Assembly: GCA_963798655.1 (NCBI GenBank)
Contig: CAWCUH010000012.1
Coordinates: 434,001-498,000 of the forward strand
Direction of reading: 5' to 3'
DNA length: 64,000 nt
From: CAVSMC01 sp963798655
Lineage (GTDB): Bacteria; Pseudomonadota; Gammaproteobacteria; Burkholderiales; Casimicrobiaceae
Each line of letters opens with the position of its first letter. The first letter of the stretch is position 1. The notes beneath the pieces are model-generated. The model made no database searches. It saw only the letters and a program-made list of their open reading frames with translations, and was not told the DNA's origin. Shown here piece after piece: positions 18,520-27,525 of the stretch. The translations under genes were made by a program, and so were the position numbers.

Positions 18520-18537
18520 GGGTCTGTCCCCTATTTG
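18520..18537. repeat. REP-like half element between spoT and amtB
   Basis: The 22-base convergent gap contains GGGTCTGTCCCCTATTT. It resembles the GGGTC-type short dispersed repeats seen in many beta- and gammaproteobacteria and is related in style to the full palindrome at 52985-53032 (GGGTCAGAGTGC). Assigning it to a REP family is an inference; only one copy of this exact form is seen here. Confidence 0.35.
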
Positions 18538-19740
18538 CTACCAGCTCGTCTCCCGCTCCGGTGTCGCGCTGATCCGGTGGATCGTCAGATCGGCGCCGTT
18601 GAACTCCTCTTCCGGATCGAGGCGCAAGCCGACCGCCGCCTTGATCGTGCCATAGACGGCCGCCGCGCCGACGACGGCGATCACGATACCGAGCAGCGTC
18701 CCCGCGACCTGCGAGCCGAACGCGACGCCGCCGAGGCCGCCGAGCGCCTTGTGGCCGAAGATGCCGGCCGCAAGACCGCCCCATGTGCCGCAGATGCCGT
18801 GCAGCGGCCACACGCCGAGCACGTCGTCGATCTTCAGCCGGTTCTGCGTGAACGTGAACAGCACGACGAAGAGCGCGCCGGCGACCGCTCCCGTCACGAG
18901 CGCGCCGACCGGATGCATGACGTCGGAGCCGGCGCAGATCGCGACGAGACCGGCGAGCGGGCCGTTGTGCACGAAGCCCGGGTCGTTGCGCCCGACGATG
19001 AACGCGGCGATCGTTCCTCCGGCCATCGCGAGCAGCGAGTTCATCGCGACGAGTCCCGAGATCTTGTCGATCGTCTGCGCGCTCATCACATTGAAGCCGA
19101 ACCAGCCAACCGACAGCACCCAGGCACCGAGGGCGAGGAACGGAATCGACGACGGCGGATGCGCGGCGATGCCGCCCTCCTTCGAATAGCGGCCGCGCCG
19201 CGCGCCGAGCAGGAGCACGGCGACGAGGCCGATCCACCCGCCGACGGCGTGCACGACGACGCTGCCGGCGAAGTCGTGGAACTCCTCGCCGAATACCGAC
19301 TTGAGCCACGCCTGGATGCCGAAGTGCTGGTTCCACGCGATGCCTTCGAAGAACGGATAGACGAAGCCGACGAGCGCGAACGTAGCGGCGAGCTGCGGAT
19401 TGAACCGCGCTCGCTCGGCAATCCCGCCCGACACGATCGCCGGGATCGCCGCCGCGAACGTCAGCAGGAAGAAGAAGCGAACGAGCTCGTAGCCGCTCTT
19501 CTGCGCGAGCGTGTCGGCGCCGGCGAAGAAGCCGACGCCGTACGCGACCGTATATCCGATGAAGAAATAGGCCACCGTCGACACGGAGAAGTCGACGAGG
19601 ATCTTCACCAGCGCATTCACTTGATTCTTCTTGCGCACGGTGCCGAGCTCGAGGAACGCAAACCCGCCATGCATCGCGAGCACGAGGATCGCGCCGAGCA
19701 GGATGAACAGCGTGTCCGTACTCGTCTTCAGTGTCTCCAT
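18538..19740 (-). CDS. amtB: Ammonium transporter, Amt/MEP family
   Basis: Inner-membrane ammonia/ammonium channel, 400 aa with about 11 hydrophobic helices. It starts directly with a helix (FILLGAILVLAMHGGFAFLELG), with no signal peptide. The twin pore histidines are seen as H164 in GSVVVHAVGGW and in GVWPLHGICGTWGG. ATG 19740 is preceded by AAGGAGGC 8 bases away. The PII gene glnK, normally just upstream of amtB, is absent; the next gene upstream is grxD, separated by a terminator. Substrate follows from family; nitrogen regulation cannot be read here, as no sigma-54 site fits in the short upstream gap. Confidence 0.93.
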   Translation of the reverse strand: METLKTSTDTLFILLGAILVLAMHGGFAFLELGTVRKKNQVNALVKILVDFSVSTVAYFFIGYTVAYGVGFFAGADTLAQKSGYELVRFFFLLTFAAAIPAIVSGGIAERARFNPQLAATFALVGFVYPFFEGIAWNQHFGIQAWLKSVFGEEFHDFAGSVVVHAVGGWIGLVAVLLLGARRGRYSKEGGIAAHPPSSIPFLALGAWVLSVGWFGFNVMSAQTIDKISGLVAMNSLLAMAGGTIAAFIVGRNDPGFVHNGPLAGLVAICAGSDVMHPVGALVTGAVAGALFVVLFTFTQNRLKIDDVLGVWPLHGICGTWGGLAAGIFGHKALGGLGGVAFGSQVAGTLLGIVIAVVGAAAVYGTIKAAVGLRLDPEEEFNGADLTIHRISATPERETSW

Positions 19741-19776
19741 TGCCTGCCTCCTTGACCGCCTGTCATGCGATGCCCC

Positions 19777-19801
19777 AAAAAAAGGGCCGCGCGAGCGGCC
19801 C
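19777..19801 (-). terminator. Rho-independent terminator of grxD
   Basis: GGGCCGC, loop GCGA, GCGGCCC at 19784-19801 followed on the minus strand by TTTTTTT (19783-19777). It lies 24 bases after the grxD stop. Only 36 bases separate it from the amtB start codon. Confidence 0.85.
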
Positions 19802-19825
19802 GTTTCGATTCCTGGTGCGCGATCG

Positions 19826-20155
19826 TCAATCGGCGGTCGCGCTCGCTGCGGCGAGCAGCGGCTGCAGCTCGCCCGCCTCGTACATCTCGCGCAGGATATC
19901 GCAGCCGCCGACGAACTCGCCGTTGACGTAGAGCTGCGGGATCGTCGGCCAGTTCGAATAGTCCTTGATGCCCTGGCGCACTTCGGGGTCGGCGAGCACG
20001 TTCACCGCGAGAAAGTCGCGCACGCCGCACGCGCGAAGGATTTGCGTGACGGTCGCGGAGAAGCCGCACTGCGGGAATTGCGGCGTGCCCTTCATGTAGA
20101 GCACTACCCGGTTGTTCTTTACCTGGTCGCGAATGGTATCGATGATATCGCTCAT
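19826..20155 (-). CDS. grxD: Monothiol glutaredoxin Grx4
   Basis: CGFS-type glutaredoxin that carries and delivers [2Fe-2S] clusters, often with BolA partners. 109 aa with TPQFPQCGFSATV (active Cys30), the WPTIPQLYVNG cis-Pro segment and GGCDILREMYEAGEL for glutathione binding. ATG 20155 (MSDIIDTIRDQV) is family-typical; a longer in-frame form from 20245 is unlikely. Single-gene unit closed by its own terminator. Confidence 0.95.
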   Translation of the reverse strand: MSDIIDTIRDQVKNNRVVLYMKGTPQFPQCGFSATVTQILRACGVRDFLAVNVLADPEVRQGIKDYSNWPTIPQLYVNGEFVGGCDILREMYEAGELQPLLAAASATAD

Positions 20156-20269
20156 GATCGTCGCCTGCATCGGGCTTGGCACAAACGCCATTCTATCAAC
20201 ATGCGGGCGAGGCCGTCCGCAAATCCGCACGTGCGATGCGGTCATTGCGTCGCCGCCCCGTCCCTTCCC

Positions 20270-21166
20270 CTACTCCTTCACCGCGCCGGTCAGCCCCGAC
20301 ACATAGTATTCGACGAAGAACGAGTAGAGCACCGCGACCGGCAGCGAGCCGAACAGCGCGCCGGCCATAAGCGGTCCCCAGTGGTAGACGTCGCCCTCGA
20401 CGAGCTCGGTGACCACTGCGATCGGCACCGTCTTCACTTCGGACGACGAGATGAACGTCAGCGCGTAGATGAACTCGTTCCACGACAGCGTGAACGCGAA
20501 GATGCCCGCCGAGATCAGCCCCGGCACCGCGAGCGGCAGCACGATCCGAACGAGGATCTGCAGCCGGCTCGCGCCGTCGATCAGCGCGCACTCCTCGAGC
20601 TCGAAGGGAATCGACTTGAAGTAGCCCATCAGCAGCCACGTGCAGAACGGAATCAGGAACGTCGGGTACGTGAGGATCAGCGCGAGCCGCGTATCGAACA
20701 GGTGCAGCTGGTAGACCATGTGTGCAAGCGGGATGAACAGGATCGACGGCGGCACGAGATAGGCGAGGAAGATCGCCATGCCGACGTACCGTGAGCCGCG
20801 GAAGCGCAGCCGCTCGATCGCGTAGGCGGCGAGCACGCTCGCGAAGAGCGACAGCAACGTCGACACGACGGCGATCAGCATCGTGTTCCAGAGCCACTGC
20901 GGATAATCGGTCTCGAACAGCAGCTTCTTCACGTGGTCGAGCGACGGATGGCGAACCCAGAACGGGTTGCCTGCGCGCGACAGCAGCTCGTCGTTCGGCT
21001 TCACCGCCGTCATGACCATCCAGTAGAACGGGAACAACAGCACGAACAGGAACACGGCGAGCGGCACATAGACGGTCACCACGCGCCGCGGCAGCGATAC
21101 CAGGTACGCCATGCCCTCCGAGTCGACGACCCTGGGCGCGGCGTCGGAGCGGGTCTCGGCCGTCAC
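20270..21166 (-). CDS. ABC transporter permease, CUT1 carbohydrate type (MalG-like)
   Basis: One of two inner-membrane channel subunits of a CUT1 importer. 298 aa with six predicted helices; the first is VYVPLAVFLFVLLFPFYWMVM. The EAA loop that contacts the ATPase reads EECALIDGASRLQILVRIVLPLAVPGL. GTG 21166 is chosen because it overlaps the stop of the partner permease (GTGA) and has GGAGG 9 bases before it. Last gene of the operon that begins with the 2-hydroxyacid dehydrogenase. The substrate is not readable; sugars, sugar alcohols or glycerol phosphates are typical for the family. Confidence 0.88.
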   Translation of the reverse strand: MTAETRSDAAPRVVDSEGMAYLVSLPRRVVTVYVPLAVFLFVLLFPFYWMVMTAVKPNDELLSRAGNPFWVRHPSLDHVKKLLFETDYPQWLWNTMLIAVVSTLLSLFASVLAAYAIERLRFRGSRYVGMAIFLAYLVPPSILFIPLAHMVYQLHLFDTRLALILTYPTFLIPFCTWLLMGYFKSIPFELEECALIDGASRLQILVRIVLPLAVPGLISAGIFAFTLSWNEFIYALTFISSSEVKTVPIAVVTELVEGDVYHWGPLMAGALFGSLPVAVLYSFFVEYYVSGLTGAVKE

Positions 21167-22122
21167 GTGTCGTCGCCTCCCTGCTGCCACGCGCGACGCT
21201 GCAACCCGAAGTACGACACGAGGATCGCCGCCAGTAGGAACGGCACCATCGCCGTCGCGATGGCCGCCCCTTCACCGAGGTTGCCGCCCGGAATCGCGCG
21301 CTGGAAGGAAAGAGTCGCCATCAGGTGGGTCGCGTTGAGGGGTCCCCCGCGCGTCAGCACGTAGATCAGCTGGAAATCGGTGAACGTGAACAACACCGAG
21401 AATGTCATCACGACGGCGATGATGGGCGTCAGCAGCGGCAGCGTCACGTGGCGGAACTGCTGCCAGTCGGACGCGCCGTCGAGCGACGCCGCCTCGTAGT
21501 ACGACGGCGAGATCGTCTGCAGCCCGGCGAGCAGCGTGATCGCGACGAACGGCACGCCGCGCCAGATGTTCGCGGCGATCGTCGAGAAGCGCGCGTTCCA
21601 CGGATTGCCGAGGAAGTCGATGTACTGGTGGATGAGCCCCATCCGTTCGAGCGCCCAGCTGATGATCGAGAACTGCGAGTCGTAGATCCACCAGAACGCG
21701 ATCGCGGAAAGCGCCGTCGGCACGATGAACGGCAGCAGCACGATCGCGCGGATCACCGACTTCCACGGCAGGTGCTTGTTCAGCAGCAGCGCGAGCCACA
21801 GCCCCAGCGCGAACTTGATGACGCTCGCGACGGTCGTGTAGAAAATCGTGTTGAACAGCGCGAGCCGCGTGACGTCGTCGTTCCACAGGAACTCGAAATT
21901 GTCGAGCCCGATCCACTCGCCCGGCCGGCCGACCTTCGTGTCGGTGAAGCCGAGATACGTGCCGAGGCCGAGCGGATACGTCAGGAAGACGAGCAGCAAA
22001 GCGGCCGCCGGCAGCATGAAAATGACGCCGAGCAGCGTGCGGTTGTCGAGCGCGCGCGACAGCGCCGTCGAGCGCGTCGGCGGAATGCGAGCCGGTACTG
22101 CAGCCGATGGAACGTGATTCAC
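21163..22122 (-). CDS. ABC transporter permease, CUT1 carbohydrate type (MalF-like)
   Basis: Second channel subunit, 319 aa, with a cytoplasmic N-terminus followed by six helices (first LLGVIFMLPAAALLLVFLTYP). EAA motif YEAASLDGASDWQQFRHVTLPLL. The GTG at 22122 has a poor ribosome site, and the distance from the binding-protein stop is 157 bases filled by a strong stem-loop. Overlaps the second permease by 4 bases, so the two are made in equal amounts. Confidence 0.88.
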   Translation of the reverse strand: MNHVPSAAVPARIPPTRSTALSRALDNRTLLGVIFMLPAAALLLVFLTYPLGLGTYLGFTDTKVGRPGEWIGLDNFEFLWNDDVTRLALFNTIFYTTVASVIKFALGLWLALLLNKHLPWKSVIRAIVLLPFIVPTALSAIAFWWIYDSQFSIISWALERMGLIHQYIDFLGNPWNARFSTIAANIWRGVPFVAITLLAGLQTISPSYYEAASLDGASDWQQFRHVTLPLLTPIIAVVMTFSVLFTFTDFQLIYVLTRGGPLNATHLMATLSFQRAIPGGNLGEGAAIATAMVPFLLAAILVSYFGLQRRAWQQGGDDT

Positions 22123-22220
22123 GGAGTCAACACGGCGTGTTCAACAAAGATGGCGGCGATGCATAATCGGGACCGCTTGCACGAGGTAAGCGGCGTGTGG
22201 CGCCCGCTCGAACGCGCGCC

Positions 22221-22281
22221 GATATTGCGGCGGCGCGCCGGATCGCAATCTCCAGCGCGCCGGCGCGCCGTGCGCAATATC
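22221..22281. repeat. Large stem-loop between binding-protein and permease genes
   Basis: GATATTGCGGCGGCGCGCCGG (22221-22241) faces CCGGCGCGCCGTGCGCAATATC (22260-22281): a GATATTGCG outer arm and a GGCGCGCCGG inner arm pair around a two- or three-base mismatch, with an 18-base loop. It begins within the binding-protein stop codon. In other ABC operons such structures protect the upstream mRNA and leave the permease mRNA scarcer; that role here is inferred. Confidence 0.7.
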
Positions 22282-23602
22282 AGACCTTGTAATACCGCTC
22301 CGCCCGCTTCTGCGCGCGCTCCGCCGCCTCCTGCGGCGACTTCGATCCGGACGCCGCTTCGGCGACCATGTTGACGACGATGAAGTCGGCGAGCGCGCCG
22401 GCCGACGCGTAGCCCATCTTGCCCGCGTATCCGGACGGCAGCATGTTCTTCATCGAGTCGCGATACGGCGTGTGCTTCGGGTCGACCGTCCAGATCGGGT
22501 TCTTCTCGTAATAGCGCAACGCCGGCGTCACGTACCCGATGGCCGCCTGCACCCACGGATCCATCTGCTCGGGCTCCATCATGAAGCGCAGGAACTCCTT
22601 CGCCGCCTTCGGATACTTGGAGTACTTGAAGATCATCTGGTTGAAGAAGAGCTGGAACTCCGTCGGCCTGCCGATCGGGCCGATCGGCATGTTCGCGTGG
22701 TAGATGTCGGCCGACATCTCCTTCACTTTCGGATCCTGCGAATTCTTCGCGGCGTAATAGATCGAGATTCCGTTGTTCGTCAGGAACAGCTGGCCGTCGA
22801 GGAACGCCTTGTTGTTGTTCGGGTCGAGCCACGACAGTGTGCCGGGCACGAACGTCGGGTAGAGCTCCTTGCAGTACTCGAGCGCCTTGATCGTCTCCGG
22901 GCTGTTGATGACGACCTTGTTGCTCTGGTCGACGAGCTTGCCGCCGTGCGCCCAAACGATCCACTGGCACCAGGTGTTCGCGTCGCCGGTCGCGTTGCCG
23001 AGCGCCATGCCGGGCGGCGTGTTCTTCTCCTTCAGCGCCTTGCACAGCTTGAGGAAGCCGTCGGTGTCCTTCGGGAACGTGTCGAAGCCGGCGGCCTTCA
23101 TCGCGCTCTGGCGGTAGACCATCGCGACGCCGGCGACGCCGAGCGGCACGCCGATCCAGTTCTTGCCGTTCGGCCGGAGATACGGATCGCACACCGGGTA
23201 GAAGCCGCCGTGCTTGCTGCCGAGGTACGTGCATACGTCGGTCACGTCGACGAGCTTCTCGGGATAGAGATTCGCGTCGTCGTTGGTCGACAGGATGATG
23301 TCGGGTCCGGCGCCGGTGTTCGCCGCCACCGCGGCCTTGGGACGCACGTCTTCCCAGCCTTCCTTGTCGACGCGAACCTCGATGTGGTACTTGTCCTGGA
23401 ACCTCTGCACGTTCTTCATGTACTGGTCCCAGTCGCCGGACACGAACTGGCTCCAGCGGAGCACGCGAAGCTTCGCGCCTTTCTCGGGCGTGTTGTTCCA
23501 CTGCGCGCTCGCGTCCTTCACCCAGATGAACGGACCGACCGCCGACGCGGCGGCGACGCCGGCGGACGCCTTTACGAATTTGCGACGATCGAAATTGCTC
23601 AT
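22280..23602 (-). CDS. Extracellular solute-binding protein, CUT1 type, Tat-exported
   Basis: Periplasmic substrate receptor for the adjoining permeases. 440 aa; the N-terminus carries a twin-arginine signal (NFDRRKFVKAS then an Ala-rich hydrophobic stretch) ending near DASA, unlike the plain Sec signals of the other binding proteins in this window. The mature part has the family features TGAGPDIILSTNDD, WIGVPLGVAGVAMVYR and the C-terminal AERAQKRAERYYK. Good ribosome site GGAGGAG 4 bases before ATG 23602. A Tat route implies folding before export. Substrate unknown. Confidence 0.88.
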   Translation of the reverse strand: MSNFDRRKFVKASAGVAAASAVGPFIWVKDASAQWNNTPEKGAKLRVLRWSQFVSGDWDQYMKNVQRFQDKYHIEVRVDKEGWEDVRPKAAVAANTGAGPDIILSTNDDANLYPEKLVDVTDVCTYLGSKHGGFYPVCDPYLRPNGKNWIGVPLGVAGVAMVYRQSAMKAAGFDTFPKDTDGFLKLCKALKEKNTPPGMALGNATGDANTWCQWIVWAHGGKLVDQSNKVVINSPETIKALEYCKELYPTFVPGTLSWLDPNNNKAFLDGQLFLTNNGISIYYAAKNSQDPKVKEMSADIYHANMPIGPIGRPTEFQLFFNQMIFKYSKYPKAAKEFLRFMMEPEQMDPWVQAAIGYVTPALRYYEKNPIWTVDPKHTPYRDSMKNMLPSGYAGKMGYASAGALADFIVVNMVAEAASGSKSPQEAAERAQKRAERYYKV

Positions 23603-23656
23603 GCACTCCTCCTTCGATGATGGGCGCCGTGCGTTGTCAACGCGCCCGGATGAAAA

Positions 23657-24730
<1,074 letters not shown>

Positions 24731-24752
24731 GGGTTCCTCCGCCGATTCGCGC

Positions 24753-25718
24753 TCAAGGCTTCCGCGTGCCGGCGACGACGACGTAATCGGGCCGACCCTT
24801 CTGCAGCCAGGTGATCAGGTTGCGCGCGGCCTTCGCGCGAAGATCGCGCTCCGCCTCGACGGAATAAAAGGCGGAGTGCGGCGTCAGGATCGCGCGCGGA
24901 TGACCGATCAGCGGCGAGTCGGGCGGCACCGGCTCGATCGGAAGCACGTCGAGCGCGAGCCCGGCGAGCGTGCCGCGCTCGAGCGCGGCGAGCGCCGCGT
25001 CGACATCGACGACCGCGCCGCGCGCCGTGTTCACCAGGTACGAGCCCGGCTTCATCGCGCCGATCACCTGGGCGTCGATCATGTTGCGCGTCTCGGCGGT
25101 CAGCGGCACGTGCAGCGACACGACGTCGCTCTGCGCGAACACTTCGGCCAGCGTGCTCCGCTCGACGTACGCCGGGAAGTCGCCGTCGATGATGTACGGG
25201 TCGCACGCCACGACCCGCGCGAAGACGTTGCGCGAGACATGCGCCATCCGCTTGCCGATGCGGCCGAGGCCGACGATGCCAAGCGTCATGTTGGCCGCGC
25301 GACGAACGATGCCGGCCGACGTGTAATGCCACGTTCCGGCGTTCACGTCGCGGTTCCACGCGACGATGTTGCGCAGAAGCGCAAGCGCCATCGCAAGCGC
25401 GTGCGTCGCCACCTCGCCGACGCCGTAGTCGGGCGAATTCGCGACCCAGACGCCGCGGCGCGCGCATGCATCGGTGTCCACGGTGTCGTATCCGGCGCCG
25501 ACCCGCGCGACGATCGCAAGATCGGGCAGTGCGTCGACGACCTTGGCCGTGATCGGCGCGTATTGCAGCAGGATGCCGAAGCAGCCGCGTGCCGCGGCGA
25601 TCACTTCGTCCTCGGTATGGCAGTGCGCGCCGACGAGCTCGACGCCGGCGGCGGCGAACATTTCGCGCTCGAGCGAAATGTCGGGATAGTCGAAGTCGGC
25701 GTACAGAGCCTTGTGCAT
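24753..25718 (-). CDS. D-isomer-specific 2-hydroxyacid dehydrogenase, CtBP-like
   Basis: NAD(P)-dependent interconversion of a 2-hydroxyacid and a 2-oxoacid; cytoplasmic. 321 aa. Nucleotide-binding GLGRIGKRM near residue 151, substrate Arg in NTARGAVVDVDA, and the catalytic His in LTPHSAFYS. The sequence is closest in style to the C-terminal-binding-protein/phosphoglycerate-like branch (DYPDISLEREMF, GYDTVDTDACARRGV). First gene of the CUT1 transporter operon, which suggests it acts on the imported compound. Divergent from the MetE-like gene across 118 bases. Substrate not assignable. Confidence 0.85.
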   Translation of the reverse strand: MHKALYADFDYPDISLEREMFAAAGVELVGAHCHTEDEVIAAARGCFGILLQYAPITAKVVDALPDLAIVARVGAGYDTVDTDACARRGVWVANSPDYGVGEVATHALAMALALLRNIVAWNRDVNAGTWHYTSAGIVRRAANMTLGIVGLGRIGKRMAHVSRNVFARVVACDPYIIDGDFPAYVERSTLAEVFAQSDVVSLHVPLTAETRNMIDAQVIGAMKPGSYLVNTARGAVVDVDAALAALERGTLAGLALDVLPIEPVPPDSPLIGHPRAILTPHSAFYSVEAERDLRAKAARNLITWLQKGRPDYVVVAGTRKP

Positions 25719-25836
25719 GCAACGGCTTTCGGCAAAGGAGGCGAGACCTTAGCGCCGCCGCCGCTGCCGGGTCAAGCGCCGTGCGTGCGCCGCTCGACAT
25801 CGCCGGCACCCGCAGCGTTCGCGTATCATCGCCGCG

Positions 25837-26868
25837 ATGACGAGACTCTTCCCGACGACGATCGCCGGCAGTCTGCCGAAGCCGTCGTGGCTCGCGACGC
25901 CGAGCGAGCTGTGGGCGCCGTGGCGGCTCGACGGTGATGCGCTCGCCGAGGGCAAGCACGACGCCGTGCGGCTCGCGCTCGCCGACCAGGAGAGAGCGGG
26001 CATCGACATCGTGACCGACGGCGAGCAGACGCGGCGCCACTTCGTCACGACGTTCATCGAGGGCCTCGACGGCGTCGACTTCGCCAACAGGAAAACGGTG
26101 CGCATCCGCAACCGCTACGACGCCGACGTCCCGGTCGTCGTCGGACCGGTTGCGCGCCGCGCGCCGGTATTCGCCGACGACGCGGCGTTCCTCGTGGCCT
26201 CGACCGAGCGAAGGACGAAATTCACGCTGCCCGGCCCGATGACGATGGTCGACACGCTGTACGACGCGCACTATCGCAGCCGCGAAAAACTCGCGTGGGC
26301 GTTCGCCGAGATCCTGAACGAAGAGGCGCGCGCGATCGCGGCGGCCGGTGTGGACGTCGTGCAATTCGACGAGCCCGCGTTCAACGTCTATTTCGACGAA
26401 GTCCGCGACTGGGGCGTTCGCACGCTGGAGCGCGCCGCGCAGGGCCTCGGCTGCAAGACAACCGTCCACATCTGCTACGGCTACGGCATCAAGGCGAACA
26501 TCGACTGGAAGAAGACGCTCGGCGGCGAGTGGCGCCAGTACGAGCAGACGTTCCCGCTGCTCGCACGCTCTCGCGTCGACCAGGTATCGCTCGAATGCGC
26601 GAACTCGCACGTGCCGATCGAGCTGATCGGTCTTCTCGAAGGCAAGGATGTCCTCGTCGGCGCCATCGACGTCGCGAGCGATCGCATCGAGTCGGCCGAC
26701 GAAGTCGCCGCCGTGCTGCGGGAGGCGATGCGTTACGCGCCTCCCGAGCGGATCGTCGCGTGCACCAACTGCGGCATGGTGCCGCTTGCGCGCGCCGTCG
26801 CGCGCGCCAAGCTCGCGGCGCTCGCTGCCGGCGCCGCGCTCGTGCGCGCCGAGATTGCGCAGAATTGA
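25837..26868 (+). CDS. Core-type cobalamin-independent methionine synthase (MetE C-terminal domain family)
   Basis: 343-aa single-barrel protein corresponding to the catalytic C-terminal half of MetE (full MetE is about 750 aa). Zinc ligands are all present: H211 and C213 (VHICYG), E253 (SLECANSH) and C312 (CTNCGM). The homocysteine-side Asp sits in VQFDEPAF. It should transfer a methyl group to homocysteine or a related thiol; the methyl donor is unclear because the N-terminal folate-binding half is lacking. No DUF1852 partner gene is adjacent. An epoxyalkane:CoM-transferase-like role is another possibility in this superfamily. Confidence 0.82.
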   Translation: MTRLFPTTIAGSLPKPSWLATPSELWAPWRLDGDALAEGKHDAVRLALADQERAGIDIVTDGEQTRRHFVTTFIEGLDGVDFANRKTVRIRNRYDADVPVVVGPVARRAPVFADDAAFLVASTERRTKFTLPGPMTMVDTLYDAHYRSREKLAWAFAEILNEEARAIAAAGVDVVQFDEPAFNVYFDEVRDWGVRTLERAAQGLGCKTTVHICYGYGIKANIDWKKTLGGEWRQYEQTFPLLARSRVDQVSLECANSHVPIELIGLLEGKDVLVGAIDVASDRIESADEVAAVLREAMRYAPPERIVACTNCGMVPLARAVARAKLAALAAGAALVRAEIAQN

Positions 26869-26898
26869 GGCGGTGCAGCAACGGCAGCGCCCCGTGGG

Positions 26899-26913
26899 CG
26901 GCAAAATTTGCCG
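26899..26913. repeat. Short palindrome upstream of the cold-shock promoter
   Basis: CGGCAAA (26899-26905) and TTTGCCG (26907-26913) form a 7-base inverted repeat around one base, 13 bases before the -35 box. Could be an operator or the end of the MetE-like transcript; no T-run supports termination. Confidence 0.35.
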
Positions 26914-26926
26914 ACTTTACGGGCAC

Positions 26927-26955
26927 TTGCGTTTTCGGCAGCCTTAAGGTATAAC
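26927..26955 (+). promoter_or_regulatory. Promoter of the cold-shock gene
   Basis: -35 TTGCGT (26927-26932), exactly 17 bases, -10 TATAAC (26950-26955). One of the best sigma-70 matches in the window, as expected for a highly expressed csp gene. Confidence 0.7.
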
Positions 26956-26961
26956 GCGCGC

Positions 26962-27097
26962 AGTGTTTTGACCAACTCCAAAAAGCACGACTCGTTGTCC
27001 CACCCGCAGTGGTACCTCCGCCGTGATTTCCTTGTGATCAAAACATTGGTAGGGCACCCTGCCCCGTTCTCTCTCCATCCGTAAGGAACAGCAAACA
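26962..27097 (+). promoter_or_regulatory. Long 5' leader of the cold-shock mRNA
   Basis: If transcription begins near 26962, the leader is about 136 bases, unlike most genes here. E. coli cspA has a long leader that refolds in the cold to expose the ribosome site; the length suggests the same logic. The ribosome site TAAGGA lies 9 bases before the ATG. Base pairing was not computed. Confidence 0.5.
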
Positions 27098-27301
27098 ATG
27101 GCAACTGGTACCGTCAAGTGGTTCAACGATGCTAAGGGGTTCGGCTTCATCACGCCGGACGGCGGCGGCGAAGACCTGTTCGCACATTTCTCCGCGATCA
27201 ACATGCAAGGGTTCAAGACGCTCAAGGAAGGCCAGAAGGTCAGCTTCGAAGTGACCCAGGGTCCGAAGGGCAAGCAGGCGAGCAATATCCAGGCGGTCTG
27301 A
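27098..27301 (+). CDS. cspA: Cold-shock protein, CspA family
   Basis: 67-aa RNA chaperone with one cold-shock domain. RNP1-type KGFGFIT and RNP2-type DLFAHFS carry the surface aromatics that bind single-stranded RNA/DNA; the N-terminus MATGTVKWFNDAKGFGF is nearly invariant in the family. Single-gene unit with its own promoter, long leader and strong terminator. Cold induction is inferred from the leader and not certain, since many CspA-family members are constitutive. Confidence 0.97.
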   Translation: MATGTVKWFNDAKGFGFITPDGGGEDLFAHFSAINMQGFKTLKEGQKVSFEVTQGPKGKQASNIQAV

Positions 27302-27325
27302 CGCCGCGCCGCACCTCATTGAAAG

Positions 27326-27350
27326 AGCCGGGCTCCGCGCCCGGCTTTTT
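27326..27350 (+). terminator. Rho-independent terminator of the cold-shock gene
   Basis: AGCCGGGC (27326-27333), loop TCCGC, GCCCGGCT (27339-27346), then TTTTT through 27350. It begins 25 bases after the csp stop codon. Confidence 0.92.
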
Positions 27351-27416
27351 GTTTGCGCGGGTGAGTCGTCCTGTCTTGCCGCATGCGGCGCAATTCGCGT
27401 CGTCGAGCGGGGACCC

Positions 27417-27460
27417 GGTTTGCGGCGGCCAGTCAACCCACGACTGGCCGCGCACAAACC
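27417..27460. repeat. Long imperfect hairpin between csp and the aldehyde dehydrogenase gene
   Basis: GGTTTG and GGCCAGTC on the left (27417-27434) face GACTGGCC and CAAACC on the right (27442-27460): 8 bp around a 7-base loop, a small internal loop, then 6 bp more. It lies 66 bases beyond the aldehyde dehydrogenase stop on the minus strand and has no T-run on either strand, so it may trim or protect the operon's 3' end rather than terminate it. Confidence 0.55.
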
Positions 27461-27525
27461 ACCCGCCTGCGACGACTGCGCCTGAATGCGGCTTTGCCAG
27501 GCCGGCTCACCCGCGCCTCGGTGGA

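Noticed and set aside
22119..23606. Second, 495-codon frame over the sugar-type binding protein
   Set aside because: Same strand but different frame, charged low-complexity protein; the other frame has a Tat signal and family motifs.
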